DNA from: Parapristionchus giblindavisi
Taxonomy: Eukaryota; Nematoda; Chromadorea; Rhabditida; Diplogasteridae
Direction of reading: 5' to 3'
Assembly (NCBI GenBank): GCA_943737045.1
Contig: CALSFV010000050.1
Coordinates: 186,001 to 250,000, forward strand
DNA: 64,000 nucleotides
In this document: piece by piece, positions 16,301 through 31,300 of the stretch
Layout: every line of letters begins with the position of its first letter
Position numbering within the stretch: position 1 is the stretch's first letter
Notes under the pieces: model-generated
Seen by the model: only the letters and a program-made list of their open reading frames with translations
What the model was told of the DNA's origin: nothing
The model's database searches: none
Position numbers and translations under genes: made by a program

Positions 16301-19300
16301 GTAATATTGATTATTATCAGCCGAAATCACGACAACGCTCGAACCCACAACTACTCCTGAAGTAACGACGACGGTGGAACCCACAACTACTCCTGAAGTA
16401 ACGACGACGGTGGAACCCACAACTACACCAGAAGTAACCACGACGATGGAACCCATAACTACACCAGAAGCTACCACGACAGGTATACAGTTTTGGTACA
16501 CTAAAAATAGTGCATAGAGTACTTCGTGATAGAGTTAGAGTCGAGAACTTAGGAGAGTGCGGGCAAAGAAGTAAGAAAAGATTTGAAAATAAAACTTTCA
16601 AAATTTTGAATTCATCTAAATTAAGTTTTTTTGCATGCTATTGAAAGATTTCTTGAAGTATATTTAACTTTTCTATACCTCTGCTCGATCAAGCTTGAGA
16701 AAACGTATTTCTAAATCTCACTGATAAATCATACCGAACAGAACAAATTAGTAATATTGATTATTATCAGCCGAAATCACGACAACGCTCGAACCCACGA
16801 CTACTGCGGAAGCTACCACAACACTCGAGCCCACCACTACACCAGAAGTAACGACGACGGTGGAACCCACAACTACTCCAGAAGCTACCACGACAGGTAT
16901 ACAGTTTTGGTACACTAAAAATAGTGCATAGAGTACTTCGTGATAGAGTTAGAGTTGAGAACTTAGGAGAGTGCGGGCAAAGAAGTAAGAAAAGATTTGA
17001 AAATAAAACTTTCAAAATTTTGAATTCATCTAAATTAAGTTTTTTTGCATGCTATTGAAAGATTTCTTGAAGTATATTTAACTTTTCTATACCTCTGCTC
17101 GATCAAGCTTGAGAAAACGTATTTCTAAATCTCACTGATAAATCATACCGAACAGAACAAATTAGTAATATTGATTATTATCAGCCGAAATCACGACAAC
17201 GCTCGAACCCACGACTACTGCGGAAGCTACCACAACACTCGAGCCCACCACTACACCAGAAGTAACGACGACGGTGGAACCCACAACTACTCCAGAAGCT
17301 ACCACGACAGGTATACAGTTTTGGTACACTAAAAATAGTGCATAGAGTACTTCGTGATAGAGTTAGAGTCAAGAATTAAGGAGAGTGCGGGCAAAGAAGT
17401 AAGAAAAGATTTGAAAATAAAACTTTCAAAATTTTGAATTCGTTTAAATTAATGTTTTTTGCATGCTATTGAAAGATTTCTTGAAGTATATTTAACTTTT
17501 CTATACCTCTGCTCGATCAAGCTTGAGAAAACGTATTTCTAAATCTTACTGAAAAATCATACCGAACAGAACAAATTAGTAATATTGATTATTATCAGCC
17601 GAAATCACGACGACGCTCGAACCCACAACTACTCCTGAAGTAACGACGACGGTGGAACCCACAACTACTCCTGAAGTAACGACGACGGTGGAACCCACAA
17701 CTACACCAGAAGTAACCACGACTATGGAACCCACAACTACACCAGAAGCTACCACGACAGGTATACAGTTTTGGTACACTAAAAATAGTGCATAGAGTAT
17801 TTCGTGATAGAGTTAGAGTCAAGAATTTAGGAGAGTGCGGGCAAAGAAGTAAGAGAAGATTTGAAAATAAAACTTTCAAAATTTTGAATTCGTCTAAATT
17901 AAGGTTTTTTGCATGCTATTGAAAGATTTCTTGAAGTATATTTAACTTTTCTATACCTCTGCTCGATCAAGCTTGAGAAAACGTATTTCTAAATCTCACT
18001 GAAAAATCATACCGAACAGAACAAATTAGTAATATTGATTATTATCAGCCGAAATCACGACAACGCTCGAACCCACGACTACTGCGGAAGCTACCACAAC
18101 ACTCGAGCCCACCACTACACCAGAAGTAACGACGACGGTGGAACCCACAACTACTCCAGAGGCTACCACGACAGGTATACAGTTTTGGTACACTAAAAAT
18201 AGTGCATAGAGTACTTCGTGATAGAGTTAGAGTCAAGAATTAAGGAGAGTGCGGGCAAAGAAGTAAGAAAAGATTTGAAAATAAAACTTTCAAAATTTTG
18301 AATTCGTCTAAATTAAGGTTTTTTGCTTGCTATTGAAAGATTTCTTGAAGTATATTTAACTTTTCTATACCTCTGCTCGATCAAGCTTGAGAAAACGTAT
18401 TTCTAAATCTCACTGAAAAATCATACCGAACAGAACAAATTAGTAATATTGATTATTATCAGCCGAAATCACGACAACGCTCGAACCCACAACTACTCCT
18501 GAAGTAACGACGACGGTGGAACCCACAACTACTCCTGAAGTAACGACGACGGTGGAACCCACAACTACACCAGAAGTAACCACGACGATGGAACCCACAA
18601 CTACACCAGAAGCTACCACGACAGGTATACAGTTTTGGTACACTAAAAATAGTGCATAGAGTACTTCGTGATAGAGTTAGAGTCGAGAACTTAGGAGAGT
18701 GCGGGCAAAGAAGTAAGAAAATATTTGAAAATAAAACTTTCAAAATTTTGAATTCATCTAAATTAAGGTTTTTTGCATGCTATTGAAAGATTTCTTGAAG
18801 TATATTTAACTTTTCTATACCTCTGCTCGATCAAGCTTGAGAAAACGTATTTCTAAATCTCACTGAAAAATCATACCGAACAGAACAAATTAGTAATATT
18901 GATTATTATCAGCCGAAATCACGACAACGCTCGAACCCACGACTACTGCGGAAGCTACCACAACACTCGAGCCCACCACTACACCAGAAGTAACGACGAT
19001 GGTGGAACCCACAACTACTCCAGAAGCTTCCACGACAGGTATACAGTTTTGGTACACTAAAAATAGTGCATAGAGTACTTCGTGATAGAGTTAGAGTCAA
19101 GAATTAAGGAGAGTGCGGGCAAAGAAGTAAGAAAAGATTTGAAAATAAAACTTTCAAAATTTCGAATTCGTCTAAATTAAGGTTTTTTGCATGCTATTGA
19201 AAGATTTCTTGAAGTATATTTAACTTTTCTATACCTCTGCAAGATCAAGCTTGAGAAAACGTATTTCTAAATCTCACTGAAAAATCATACCGAACAGAAC

Positions 19301-22300
19301 AAATTAGTAATATTGATTATTATCAGCCGAAATCACGACAACGCTCGAACCCACGACTACTGCGGAAGCTACCACAACACTCGAGCCCACCACTACACCA
19401 GAAGTAACCACGACGGTGGAACCCACAACTACACCAGAAGTAACCACGACAGGTATACAGTTTGGGTACACTAAAAATAGTGCATAGAGTACTTCGTGAT
19501 AGAGTTAGAGTCGAGAACTTAGGAGAGTGCGGGCAAAGAAGTAAGAAAATATTTGAAAATAAAACTTTCAAAATTTTGAATTCATCTAAATTAAGGTTTT
19601 TTGTATGCCATTGAAAGATTTCTTGAAATATATTTTACTTTTCTATACTTCTGCTCGATCAAGCTTGAGAAAACGTATTTCTAAATCTCACTGAAAATCA
19701 TACCGAACAGAACAAATTAGTAATATTGATTATTATCAGCCGAAATCACGACAACGCTCGAACCCACGACTACTGCGGAAGCTACCACAACACTCGAGCC
19801 CACCACTACACCAGAAGTAACCACGACGGTGGAACCCACAACTACTCCAGAAGCTACCACGACAGGTATACAGATTTGGTACACTAAAAATAGTGCATAG
19901 AGTACTTCGTGATAGAGTTAGAGACAAGAATTAAGGAGAGTGCGGGCAATGAAGTAAGAAAAGATTTGAAAATAAAACTTTCAAAATTTCGACTTCGTCT
20001 ACATTAAGGTTTTTTGCATGCTATTGAAAGATTTCTTGAAGTATATTTTACTTTTCTATACCTCTGCTCGATCAAGCTTGAGAAAACGTATTTCTAAATC
20101 TCACTGAAAAATCATACCGAACAGAACAAATTAGTAATATTGATTATTATCAGCCGAAATCACGACAACGCTCGAACCCACGACTACTGCGGAAGCTACC
20201 ACAACACTCGAGCCCACCACTACACCAGAAGTAACCACGACGGTGGAACCCACAACTACACCAGAAGTAACCACGACAGGTATACAGTTTTGGTACACTA
20301 AAAATAGTGCATAGAGTACTTCGTGATAGAGTTAGAGTCGAGAACTTAGGAGAGTGCGGGCAAAGAAGTAAGAAAATATTTGAAAATAAAACTTTCAAAA
20401 TTTTGAATTCATCTAAATTAAGGTTTTTTGTATGCCATTGAAAGATTTCTTGAAATATATTTTACTTTTCTATACTTCTGCTCGATCAAGCTTGAGAAAA
20501 CGTATTTCTAAATCTCACTGAAAATCATACCGAACAGAACAAATTAGTAATATTGATTATTATCAGCCGAAATCACGACAACGCTCGAACCCACGACTAC
20601 TGCGGAAGCTACCACAACACTCGAGCCCACCACTACACCAGAAGTAACGACGACGGTGGAACCCACAACTACACCAGAAGTAACCACGACAGGTATACAG
20701 TTTTGGTACACTAAAAATAGTGCATAGAGTACTTCGTGATAGAGTTAGAGTCAAGAATTAAGGAGAGTGCGGGCAAAGAAGTAAGAAAATATTTGAAAAT
20801 AAAACTTTCATAATTTTGAATTCATCTAAATTAAGGTTTTTTGTATGCCATTGAAAGATTTCTTGAAATATATTTTACTTTTCTATACTTCTGCTCGATC
20901 AAGCTTGAGAAAACGTATTTCTAAATCTCACTGAAAATCATACCGAACAGAACAAATTAGTAATATTGATTATTATCAGCCGAAATCACGACAACGCTCG
21001 AACCCACGACTACTGCGGAAGCTACCACAACACTCGAGCCCACCACTACACCAGAAGTAACGACGACGGTGGAACCCACAACTACACCAGAAGTATCCAC
21101 GACAGGTATACAGTTTTGGTACACTAAAAATAGTGCATAGAGTACTTCGTGATAGAGTTAGAGTCGAGAACTTAGGAGAGTGCGGGCAAAGAAGTAAGAA
21201 AATATTTGAAAATAAAACTTTCATAATTTTGAATTCATCTAAATTAAGGTTTTTTGTATGCCATTGAAAGATTTCTTGAAATATATTTTACTTTTCTATA
21301 CTTCTGCTCGATCAAGCTTGAGAAAACGTATTTCTAAATCTCACTGAAAATCATACCCAACAGAACAAATTAGAAATATTGATTATTATCAGCCGAAATC
21401 ACGACAACGCTCGAACCCACGACTACTGCGGAAGCTACCACAACACTCGAGCCCACCACTACACCAGAAGTAACGACGACGGTGGAACCCACAACTACAC
21501 CAGAAGTAACCACGACAGGTATACAGTTTTGGTACACTAAAAATAGTGCATAGAGTACTTCGTGATAGAGTTAGAGTCGAGAACTTAGGAGAGTGCGGGC
21601 AAAGAAGTAAGAAAATATTTGAAAATAAAACTTTCAAAATTTTGAATTCATCTAAATTAAGGTTTTTTGTATGCCATTGAAAGATTTCTTGAAATATATT
21701 TTACTTTTCTATACTTCTGCTCGATCAAGCTTGAGAAAACGTATTTCTAAATCTCACTGAAAATCATACCGAACAGAACAAATTAGTAATATTGATTATT
21801 ATCAGCCGAAATCACGACAACGCTCGAACCCACGACTACTGCGGAAGCTACCACAACACACGAGCCCACCACTACACCAGAAGTAACGACGACGGTGGAA
21901 CCCACAACTACTCCTGAAGTAACGACGACGGTGGAACCCACAACTACACCAGAAGTAACCACGACGATGGAACCCACAACTACACCAGAAGCTACCACGA
22001 CAGGTATATAGTTTTGGTACACTAAAAATAGTGCATAGAGTACTTCGTGATAGAGTTAGAGTCGAGAACTTAGGAGAGTGCGGGCAAAGAAGTAAGAAAA
22101 TATTTGAAAATAAAACTTTCAAAATTTCGAATTCGTCTAAATTAAGGTTTTTTGCATGCTATTGAAAGATTTCTTGAAGTATATTTAACGTTTCTATACC
22201 TCTGCTCGATCAAGCTTGCGAAAACGTATTGCTAAATCTCACTGAAAAATCATACCCAACAGAACAAATTAGTAATATTGATTATTATCAGCCGAAATCA

Positions 22301-25300
22301 CGACAACGCTCGAACCCACGACTACTGCGGAAGCTACCACAACACTCGAGCCCACCACTACACCAGAAGTAACGACGACGGTGGAACCCACAACTACACC
22401 AGAAGTAACCACGACAGGTATACAGTTTTGGTACACTAAAAATAGTGCATAGAGTACTTCGTGATAGAGTTAGAGTCGAGAACTTAGGAGAGTGCGGGCA
22501 AAGAAGTAAGAAAATATTTGAAAATAAAACTTTCAAAATTTTGAATTCATCTAAATTAAGGTTTTTTGTATGCCATTGAAAGATTTCTTGAAATATATTT
22601 TACTTTTCTATACTTCTGCTCGATCAAGCTTGAGAAAACGTATTTCTAAATCTCACTGAAAATCATACCGAACAGAACAAATTAGTAATATTGATTATTA
22701 TCAGCCGAAATCACGACAACGCTCGAACCCACGACTACTGCGGAAGCTACCACAACACTCGAGCCCACCACTACACCAGAAGTAACGACGACGGTGGAAC
22801 CCACAACTACACCAGAAGTAACCACGACAGGTATACAGTTTTGGTACACTAAAAATAGTGCATAGAGTACTTCGTGATAGAGTTAGAGTCGAGAACTTAG
22901 GAGAGTGCGGGCAAAGAAGTAAGAAAATATTTGAAAATAAAACTTTCAAAATTTTGAATTCATCTAAATTAAGGTTTTTTGCATGCCATTGAAAGATTTC
23001 TTGAAGTATATTTTACTTACTTCTGCTCGATCAAGCTTGAGAAAACGTATTTCTAAATCTCACTAAAATCATACCGAACAGAACAAATTAGTAATATTGA
23101 TTATTATCAGCCGAAATCACGACAACGCTCGAACCCACGACTACTGCGGAAGCTACCACAACACTCGAGCTCACCACTACACCAGAAGTAACCACGACGA
23201 TGGAACCCACAACTACACCAGAAGCTACCACGACAGGTATACAGTTTTGGTACACTAAAAATAGTGCATAGAGTACGTCGTGATAGAGTTAGAGTCGAGA
23301 ACTTAGGAGAGTGCGGGCCAAGAAGTAAGAAAATATTTGAAAATAAAACTTTCAAAATTTTGAATTCGTCTAAATTAAGGTTTTTTGCATGCTATTGAAA
23401 GATTTCTTGAAGTATATTTTACTTTTCTATACTTCTGCTCGATCAAGCTTGCGAAAACGTATTGCTAAATCTCACTGAAAAATCATACCCAACAGAACAA
23501 ATTAGTAATATTGATTATTATCAGCCGAAATCACGACAACGCTCGAACCCACGACTACTGCGGAAGCTACCACAACACTCGAGCCCACCACTACACCAGA
23601 AGTAACGACGACGGTGGAACCCACAACTACACCAGAAGTAACCACGACAGGTATACAGTTTTGGTACACTAAAAATAGTGCATAGAGTACTTCGTGATAG
23701 AGTTAGAGTCGAGAACTTAGGAGAGTGCGGGCAAAGAAGTAAGAAAATATTTGAAAATAAAACTTTCAAAATTTTGAATTCATCTAAATTAAGGTTTTTT
23801 GTATGCCATTGAAAGATTTCTTGAAATATATTTTACTTTTCTATACTTCTGCTCGATCAAGCTTGAGAAAACGTATTTCTAAATCTCACTGAAAATCATA
23901 CCGAACAGAACAAATTAGTAATATTGATTATTATCAGCCGAAATCACGACAACGCTCGAACCCACGACTACTGCGGAAGCTACCACAACACTCGAGCCCA
24001 CCACTACACCAGAAGTAACGACGACGGTGGAACCCACAACTACACCAGAAGTAACCACGACAGGTATACAGTTTTGGTACACTAAAAATAGTGCATAGAG
24101 TACTTCGTGATAGAGTTAGAGTCGAGAACTTAGGAGAGTGCGGGCAAAGAAGTAAGAAAATATTTGAAAATAAAACTTTCAAAATTTTGAATTCATCTAA
24201 ATTAAGGTTTTTTTGCATGCCATTGAAAGATTTCTTGAAGTATATTTTACTTACTTCTGCTCGATCAAGCTTGAGAAAACGTATTTCTAAATCTCACTGA
24301 AAAATCATACCGAACAGAACAAATTAGTAATATTGATTATTATCAGCCGAAATCACGACAACGCTCGAACCCACGACTACTGCGGAAGCTACCACAACAC
24401 TCGAGCCCACCACTACACCAGAAGTAACCACGACGATGGAACCCACAACTACACCAGAAGCTACCACGACAGGTATACAGTTTTGGTACACTAAAAATAG
24501 TGCATAGAGTACTTCGTGATAGAGTTAGAGTCGAGAACTTAGGAGAGTGCGGGCCAAGAAGTAAGAAAATATTTGAAAATAAAACTTTCAAAATTTTGAA
24601 TTCGTCTAAATTAAGGATTTTTGCATGCTATTGAAAGATTTCTTGAAGTATATTTTACTTTTCTATACTTCTGCTCGATCAAGCTTGCGAAAACGTATTT
24701 CTAAATCTCACTGAAAAATCATACCCAACAGAACAAATTAGTAATATTGATTATTATCAGCCGAAATCACGACAACGCTCGAACCGACGACTACTGCGGA
24801 AGCTACCACAACACTCGAGCCCACCACTACACCAGAAGTAACCACGACGATGGAACCCACAACTACACCAGAAGTAACCACGACAGGTATACAGTTTTGG
24901 TACACTAAAAATAGTGCATAGAGTACTTCGTGATAGAGTTAGAGTCGAGAACTTAGGAGAGTGCGGGCAAAGAAGTAAGAAAATATTTGAAAATAAAACT
25001 TTCAAAATTTTGAATTCATCTTGAATTAAGGTTTTTTTGTATGCCATTGAAAGATTTCTTGAAATATATTTTACTTTTCTATACTTCTGCTCGATCAAGC
25101 TTGAGAAAACGTATTTCTAAATCTCACTGAAAATCATACCGAACAGAACAAATTAGTAATATTGATTATTATCAGCCGAAATCACGACAACGCTCGAACC
25201 CACGACTACTGCGGAAGCTACCACAACACACGAGCCCACCACTACACCAGAAGTAACGACGACGGTGGAACCCACAACTACACCAGAAGTAACCACGACG

Positions 25301-28300
25301 ATGGAACCCACGACTACTCCCGAAGTAACGACGACGGTGGAACCCACAACTACTCCTGAAGTAACGACGACGGTGGAACCCACAACTACACCAGAAGTAA
25401 CCACGACAGGTATACAGTTTTGGTACACTAAAAATAGTGCATAGAGTACTTCGTGATAGAGTTAGAGTCGAGAACTTAGGAGAGTGCGGGCCAAGAAGTA
25501 AGAAAATATTTGAAAATAAAACTTTCAAAATTTTGAATTCGTCTAAATTAAGGTTTTTTGCATGCTATTGAAAGATTTCTTGAAGTATATTTTACTTTTC
25601 TATACTTCTGCTCGATCAAGCTTGCGAAAACGTATTTCTAAATCTCACTGAAAAATCATACCCAACAGAACAAATTAGTAATATATTTTTTTTTATTATC
25701 AGCCGAAATCACGACAACGCTCGAACCGACGACTACTGCGGAAGCTACCACAACACTCGAGCCCACCACTACACCAGAAGTAACCACGACGATGGAACCC
25801 ACAACTACACCAGAAGCTACCACGACAGGTATACAGTTTTGGTACACTAAAAATAGTGCATAAAGTACTTCGTGATAGAGTTAGAGTCGAGAACTCAGGA
25901 GAGTGCGGGCCAAGAAGTAAGAAAATATTTGAAAATAAAACTTTCAAAATTTTGAATTCGTCTAAATTAAGGTTTTTTGCATGCTATTGAAAGATTTCTT
26001 GAAGTATATTTTACTTTTCTATACTTCTGCTCGATCAAGCTTGCGAAAACGTATTTCTAAATCTCACCCAACAGAACAAATTAGTAATATTGATTATTAT
26101 CAGCCGAAATCACGACAACGCTCGAACCGACGACTACTGCGGAAGCTACCACAACACTCGAGCCCACCACTACACCAGAAGTAACCACGACGATGGAACC
26201 CACAACTACACCAGAAGCTACCACGACGATGGAACCCACGACTACTCCCGAAGTAACGACGACGGTGGAACCCACAACTACACCAGAAGTAACCACGACA
26301 GGTATACAGTTTTGGTACACTAAAAATAGTGCATAGAGTACTTCGTGATAGAGTTAGAGTCGAGAACTTAGGAGAGTGCGGGCCAAGAAGTAAGAAAATA
26401 TTTGAAAATAAAACTTTCAAAATTTTGAATTCGTCTAAATTAAGGTTTTTTGCATGCTATTGAAAGATTTCTTGAAGTATATTTTACTTTTCTATACTTC
26501 TGCTCGATCAAGCTTGCGAAAACGTATTTCTAAATCTCACTGAAAAATCATACCCAACAGAACAAATTAGTAATATATTTTTTTTTATTATCAGCCGAAA
26601 TCACGACAACGCTCGAACCGACGACTACTGCGGAAGCTACCACAACACTCGAGCCCACCACTACACCAGAAGTAACCACGACGATGGAACCCACAACTAC
26701 ACCAGAAGCTACCACGACAGGTATACAGTTTTGGTACACTAAAAATAGTGCATAGAGTACTTCGTGATAGAGTTAGAGTCGAGAACTCAGGAGAGTGCGG
26801 GCCAAGAAGTAAGAAAATATTTGAAAATAAAACTTTCAAAATTTTGAATTCGTCTAAATTAAGGTTTTTTGCATGCTATTGAAAGATTTCTTGAAGTATA
26901 TTTTACTTTTCTATACTTCTGCTCGATCAAGCTTGCGAAAACGTATTTCTAAATCTCACCCAACAGAACAAATTAGTAATATTGATTATTATCAGCCGAA
27001 ATCACGACAACGCTCGAACCGACGACTACTGCGGAAGCTACCACAACACTCGAGCCCACCACTACACCAGAAGTAACCACGACGATGGAACCCACAACTA
27101 CACCAGAAGCTACCACGACGATGGAACCCACGACTACTCCCGAAGTAACGACGACGGTGGAACCCACAACTACACCAGAAGTAACCACGACAGGTATACA
27201 GTTTTGGTACACTAAAAATAGTGCATAGAGTACTTTGTGATAGAGTTAGAGTCGAGAACTTAGGAGAGTGCGGGCCAAGAAGTAAGAAAATATTTGAAAA
27301 TAAAACTTTCAAAATTTTGAATTCGTCTAAATTAAGGTTTTTTGCATGCTATTGAAAGATTTCTTGAAGTATATTTTACTTTTCTATACTTCTCCTCGAT
27401 CAAGCTTGCGAAAACGTATTTCTAAATCTCACTGAAAAATCATACCCAACAGAACAAATTAATGATTATTATTTTAGTTAAATTATTGATTATTATCAGC
27501 CGAAATCACGACAACGCTCGAACCGACGACTACTGCGGAAGCTACCACAACACTCGAGCCCACCACTACACCAGAAGTAACCACGACGATGGAACCCACA
27601 ACTACACCAGAAGCTACCACGACAGGTATACAGTTTTGGTACACTAAAAATAGTGCATAGAGTACTTCGTGATAGAGTTAGAGTCGAGAACTTAGGAGTG
27701 TGCGGGCCAAGAAGTAAGAAAATATTTGAAAATAAAACTTTCAAAATTTTGAATTCGTCTAAATTAAGGTTTTTTGCATGCTATTGAAAGATTTCTTGAA
27801 GTATATTTTACTTTTCTATACTTCTGCTCGATCAAGCTTGAGAAAACGTATTTCTAAATCTCACTGAAAATCATACCGAACAGAACAAATTAGTAATATT
27901 GATTATTATCAGCCGAAATCACGACAACGCTCGAACCCACGACTACTGCGGAAGCTACCACAACACACGAGCCCACCACTACACCAGAAGTAACGACGAC
28001 GGTGGAACCCACAACTACACCAGAAGTAACCACGACGATGGAACCCACGACTACTCCCGAAGTAACGACGACGGTGGAACCCACAACTACTCCTGAAGTA
28101 ACGACGACGGTGGAACCCACAACTACACCAGAAGTAACCACGACAGGTATACAGTTTTGGTACACTAAAAATAGTGCATAGAGTACTTCGTGATAGAGTT
28201 AGAGTCGAGAACTTAGGAGAGTGCGGGCCAAGAAGTAAGAAAATATTTGAAAATAAAACTTTCAAAATTTTGAATTCGTCTAAATTAAGGTTTTTTGCAT

Positions 28301-31300
28301 GCTATTGAAAGATTTCTTGAAGTATATTTTACTTTTCTATACTTCTGCTCGATCAAGCTTGCGAAAACGTATTTCTAAATCTCACTGAAAAATCATACCC
28401 AACAGAACAAATTAGTAATATATTTTTTTTTATTATCAGCCGAAATCACGACAACGCTCGAACCGACGACTACTGCGGAAGCTACCACAACACTCGAGCC
28501 CACCACTACACCAGAAGTAACCACGACGATGGAACCCACAACTACACCAGAAGCTACCACGACAGGTATACAGTTTTGGTACACTAAAAATAGTGCATAG
28601 AGTACTTCGTGATAGAGTTAGAGTCGAGAACTTAGGAGAGTGCGGGCAAAGAAGTAAGAAAATATTTGAAAATAAAACTTTCAAAATTTTGAATTCGTCT
28701 AAATTAAGGTTTTTTGCATGCTATTGAAAGATTTCTTGAAGTATATTTTACTTTTCTATACTTCTGCTCGATCAAGCTTGCGAAAACGTATGTCTAAATC
28801 TCACTGAAAAATCATACCCAACAGAACAAATTAGTAATATTGATTATTATCAGCCGAAATCACGACAACGCTCGAACCGACGACTACTGCGGAAGCTACC
28901 ACAACACTCGAGCCCACCACTACACCAGAAGTAACCACGACGATGGAACCCACAACTACACCAGAAGCTACCACGACAGGTATACAGTTTTGGTACACTA
29001 AAAATAGTGCATAGAGTACTTCGTGATAGAGTTAGAGTCGAGAACTCAGGAGAGTGCGGGCCAAGAAGTAAGAAAATATTTGAAAATAAAACTTTCAAAA
29101 TTTTGAATTCGTCTAAATTAAGGTTTTTTGCATGCTATTGAAAGATTTCTTGAAGTATATTTTACTTTTCTATACTTCTGCTCGATCAAGCTTGCGAAAA
29201 CGTATTTCTAAATCTCACTGAAAAATCATACCCAACAGAACAAATTAGTAATATTGATTATTATCAGCCGAAATCACGACAACGCTCGAACCGACGACTA
29301 CTGCGGAAGCTACCACAACACTCGAGCCCACCACTACACCAGAAGTAACCACGACGATGGAACCCACAACTACACCAGAAGCTACCACGACAGGTATACA
29401 GTTTTGGTACACTAAAAATAGTGCATAGAGTACTTCGTGATAGAGTTAGAGTCGAGAACTTAGGAGAGTGCGGGCCAAGAAGTAAGAAAATATTTGAAAA
29501 TAAAACTTTCAAAATTTTGAATTCGTCTAAATTAAGGTTTTTTGCATGCTATTGAAAGATTTCTTGAAGTATATTTTACTTTTCTATACTTCTCCTCGAT
29601 CAAGCTTGCGAAAACGTATTTCTAAATCTCACTGAAAAATCATACCCAACAGAACAAATTAGTAATATTGATTATTATCAGCCGAAATCACGACAACGCT
29701 CGAACCGACGACTACTGCGGAAGCTACCACAACACTCGAGCCCACCACTACACCAGAAGTAACCACGACGATGGAACCCACAACTACACCAGAAGCTACC
29801 ACGACAGGTATACAGTTTTGGTACACTAAAAATAGTGCATAGAGTACTTCGTGATAGAGTTAGAGTCGAGAACTTAGGAGAGTGCGGGCAAAGAAGTAAG
29901 AAAATATTTGAAAATAAAACTTTCAAAATTTTGAATTCGTCTAAATTAAGGTTTTTTGCATGCTATTGAAAGATTTCTTGAAGTATATTTTACTTTTCTA
30001 TACTTCTGCTCGATCAAGCTTGCGAAAACGTATTTCTAAATCTCACTGAAAAATCATACCCAACAGAACAAATTAGTAATATTGATTATTATCAGCCGAA
30101 ATCACGACAACGCTCGAACCGACGACTACTGCGGAAGCTACCACAACACTCGAGCCCACCACTACACCAGAAGTAACCACGACGATGGAACCCACAACTA
30201 CACCAGAAGCTACCACGACAGGTATACAGTTTTGGTACACTAAAAATAGTGCATAGAGTACTTCGTGATAGAGTTAGAGTCGAGAACTCAGGAGAATGCG
30301 GGCCAAGAAGTAAGAAAATATTTGAAAATAAAACTTTCAAAATTTTGAATTCGTCTAAATTAAGGTTTTTTGCATGCTATTGAAAGATTTCTTGAAGTAT
30401 ATTTTACTTTTCTATACTTCTGCTCGATCAAGCTTGCGAAAACGTATTTCTAAATCTCACTGAAAAATCATACCCAACAGAACAAATTAGTAATATTGAT
30501 TATTATCAGCCGAAATCACGACAACGCTCGAACCGACGACTACTGCGGAAGCTACCACAACACTCGAGCCCACCACTACACCAGAAGTAACCACGACGAT
30601 GGAACCCACAACTACACCAGAAGCTACCACGACAGGTATACAGTTTTGGTACACTAAAAATAGTGCATAGAGTACTTCGTGATAGAGTTAGAGTCGAGAA
30701 CTTAGGAGAGTGCGGGCCAAGAAGTAAGAAAATATTTGAAAATAAAACTTTCAAAATTTTGAATTCGTCTAAATTAAGGTTTTTTGCATGCTATTGAAAG
30801 ATTTCTTGAAGTATATTTTACTTTTCTATACTTCTGCTCGATCAAGCTAGCGAAAACGTATTTCTAAATCTCACTGAAAAATCATACCCAACAGAACAAA
30901 TTAGTAATATTGATTATTATCAGCCGAAATCACGACAACGCTCGAACCGACGACTACTGCGGAAGCTACCACAACACTCGAGCCCACCACTACACCAGAA
31001 GTAACCACGACGATGGAACCCACAACTACACCAGAAGCTACCACGACAGGTATACAGTTTTGGTACACTAAAAATAGTGCATAGAGTACTTCGTGATAGA
31101 GTTAGAGTCGAGAACTTAGGAGAGTGCGGGCCAAGAAGTAAGAAAATATTTGAAAATAAAACTTTCAAAATTTTGAATTCGTCTAAATTAAGGTTTTTTG
31201 CATGCTATTGAAAGATTTCTTGAAGTATATTTTACTTTTCTATACTTCTGCTCGATCAAGCTTGCGAAAACGTATTTCTAAATCTCACTGAAAAATCATA

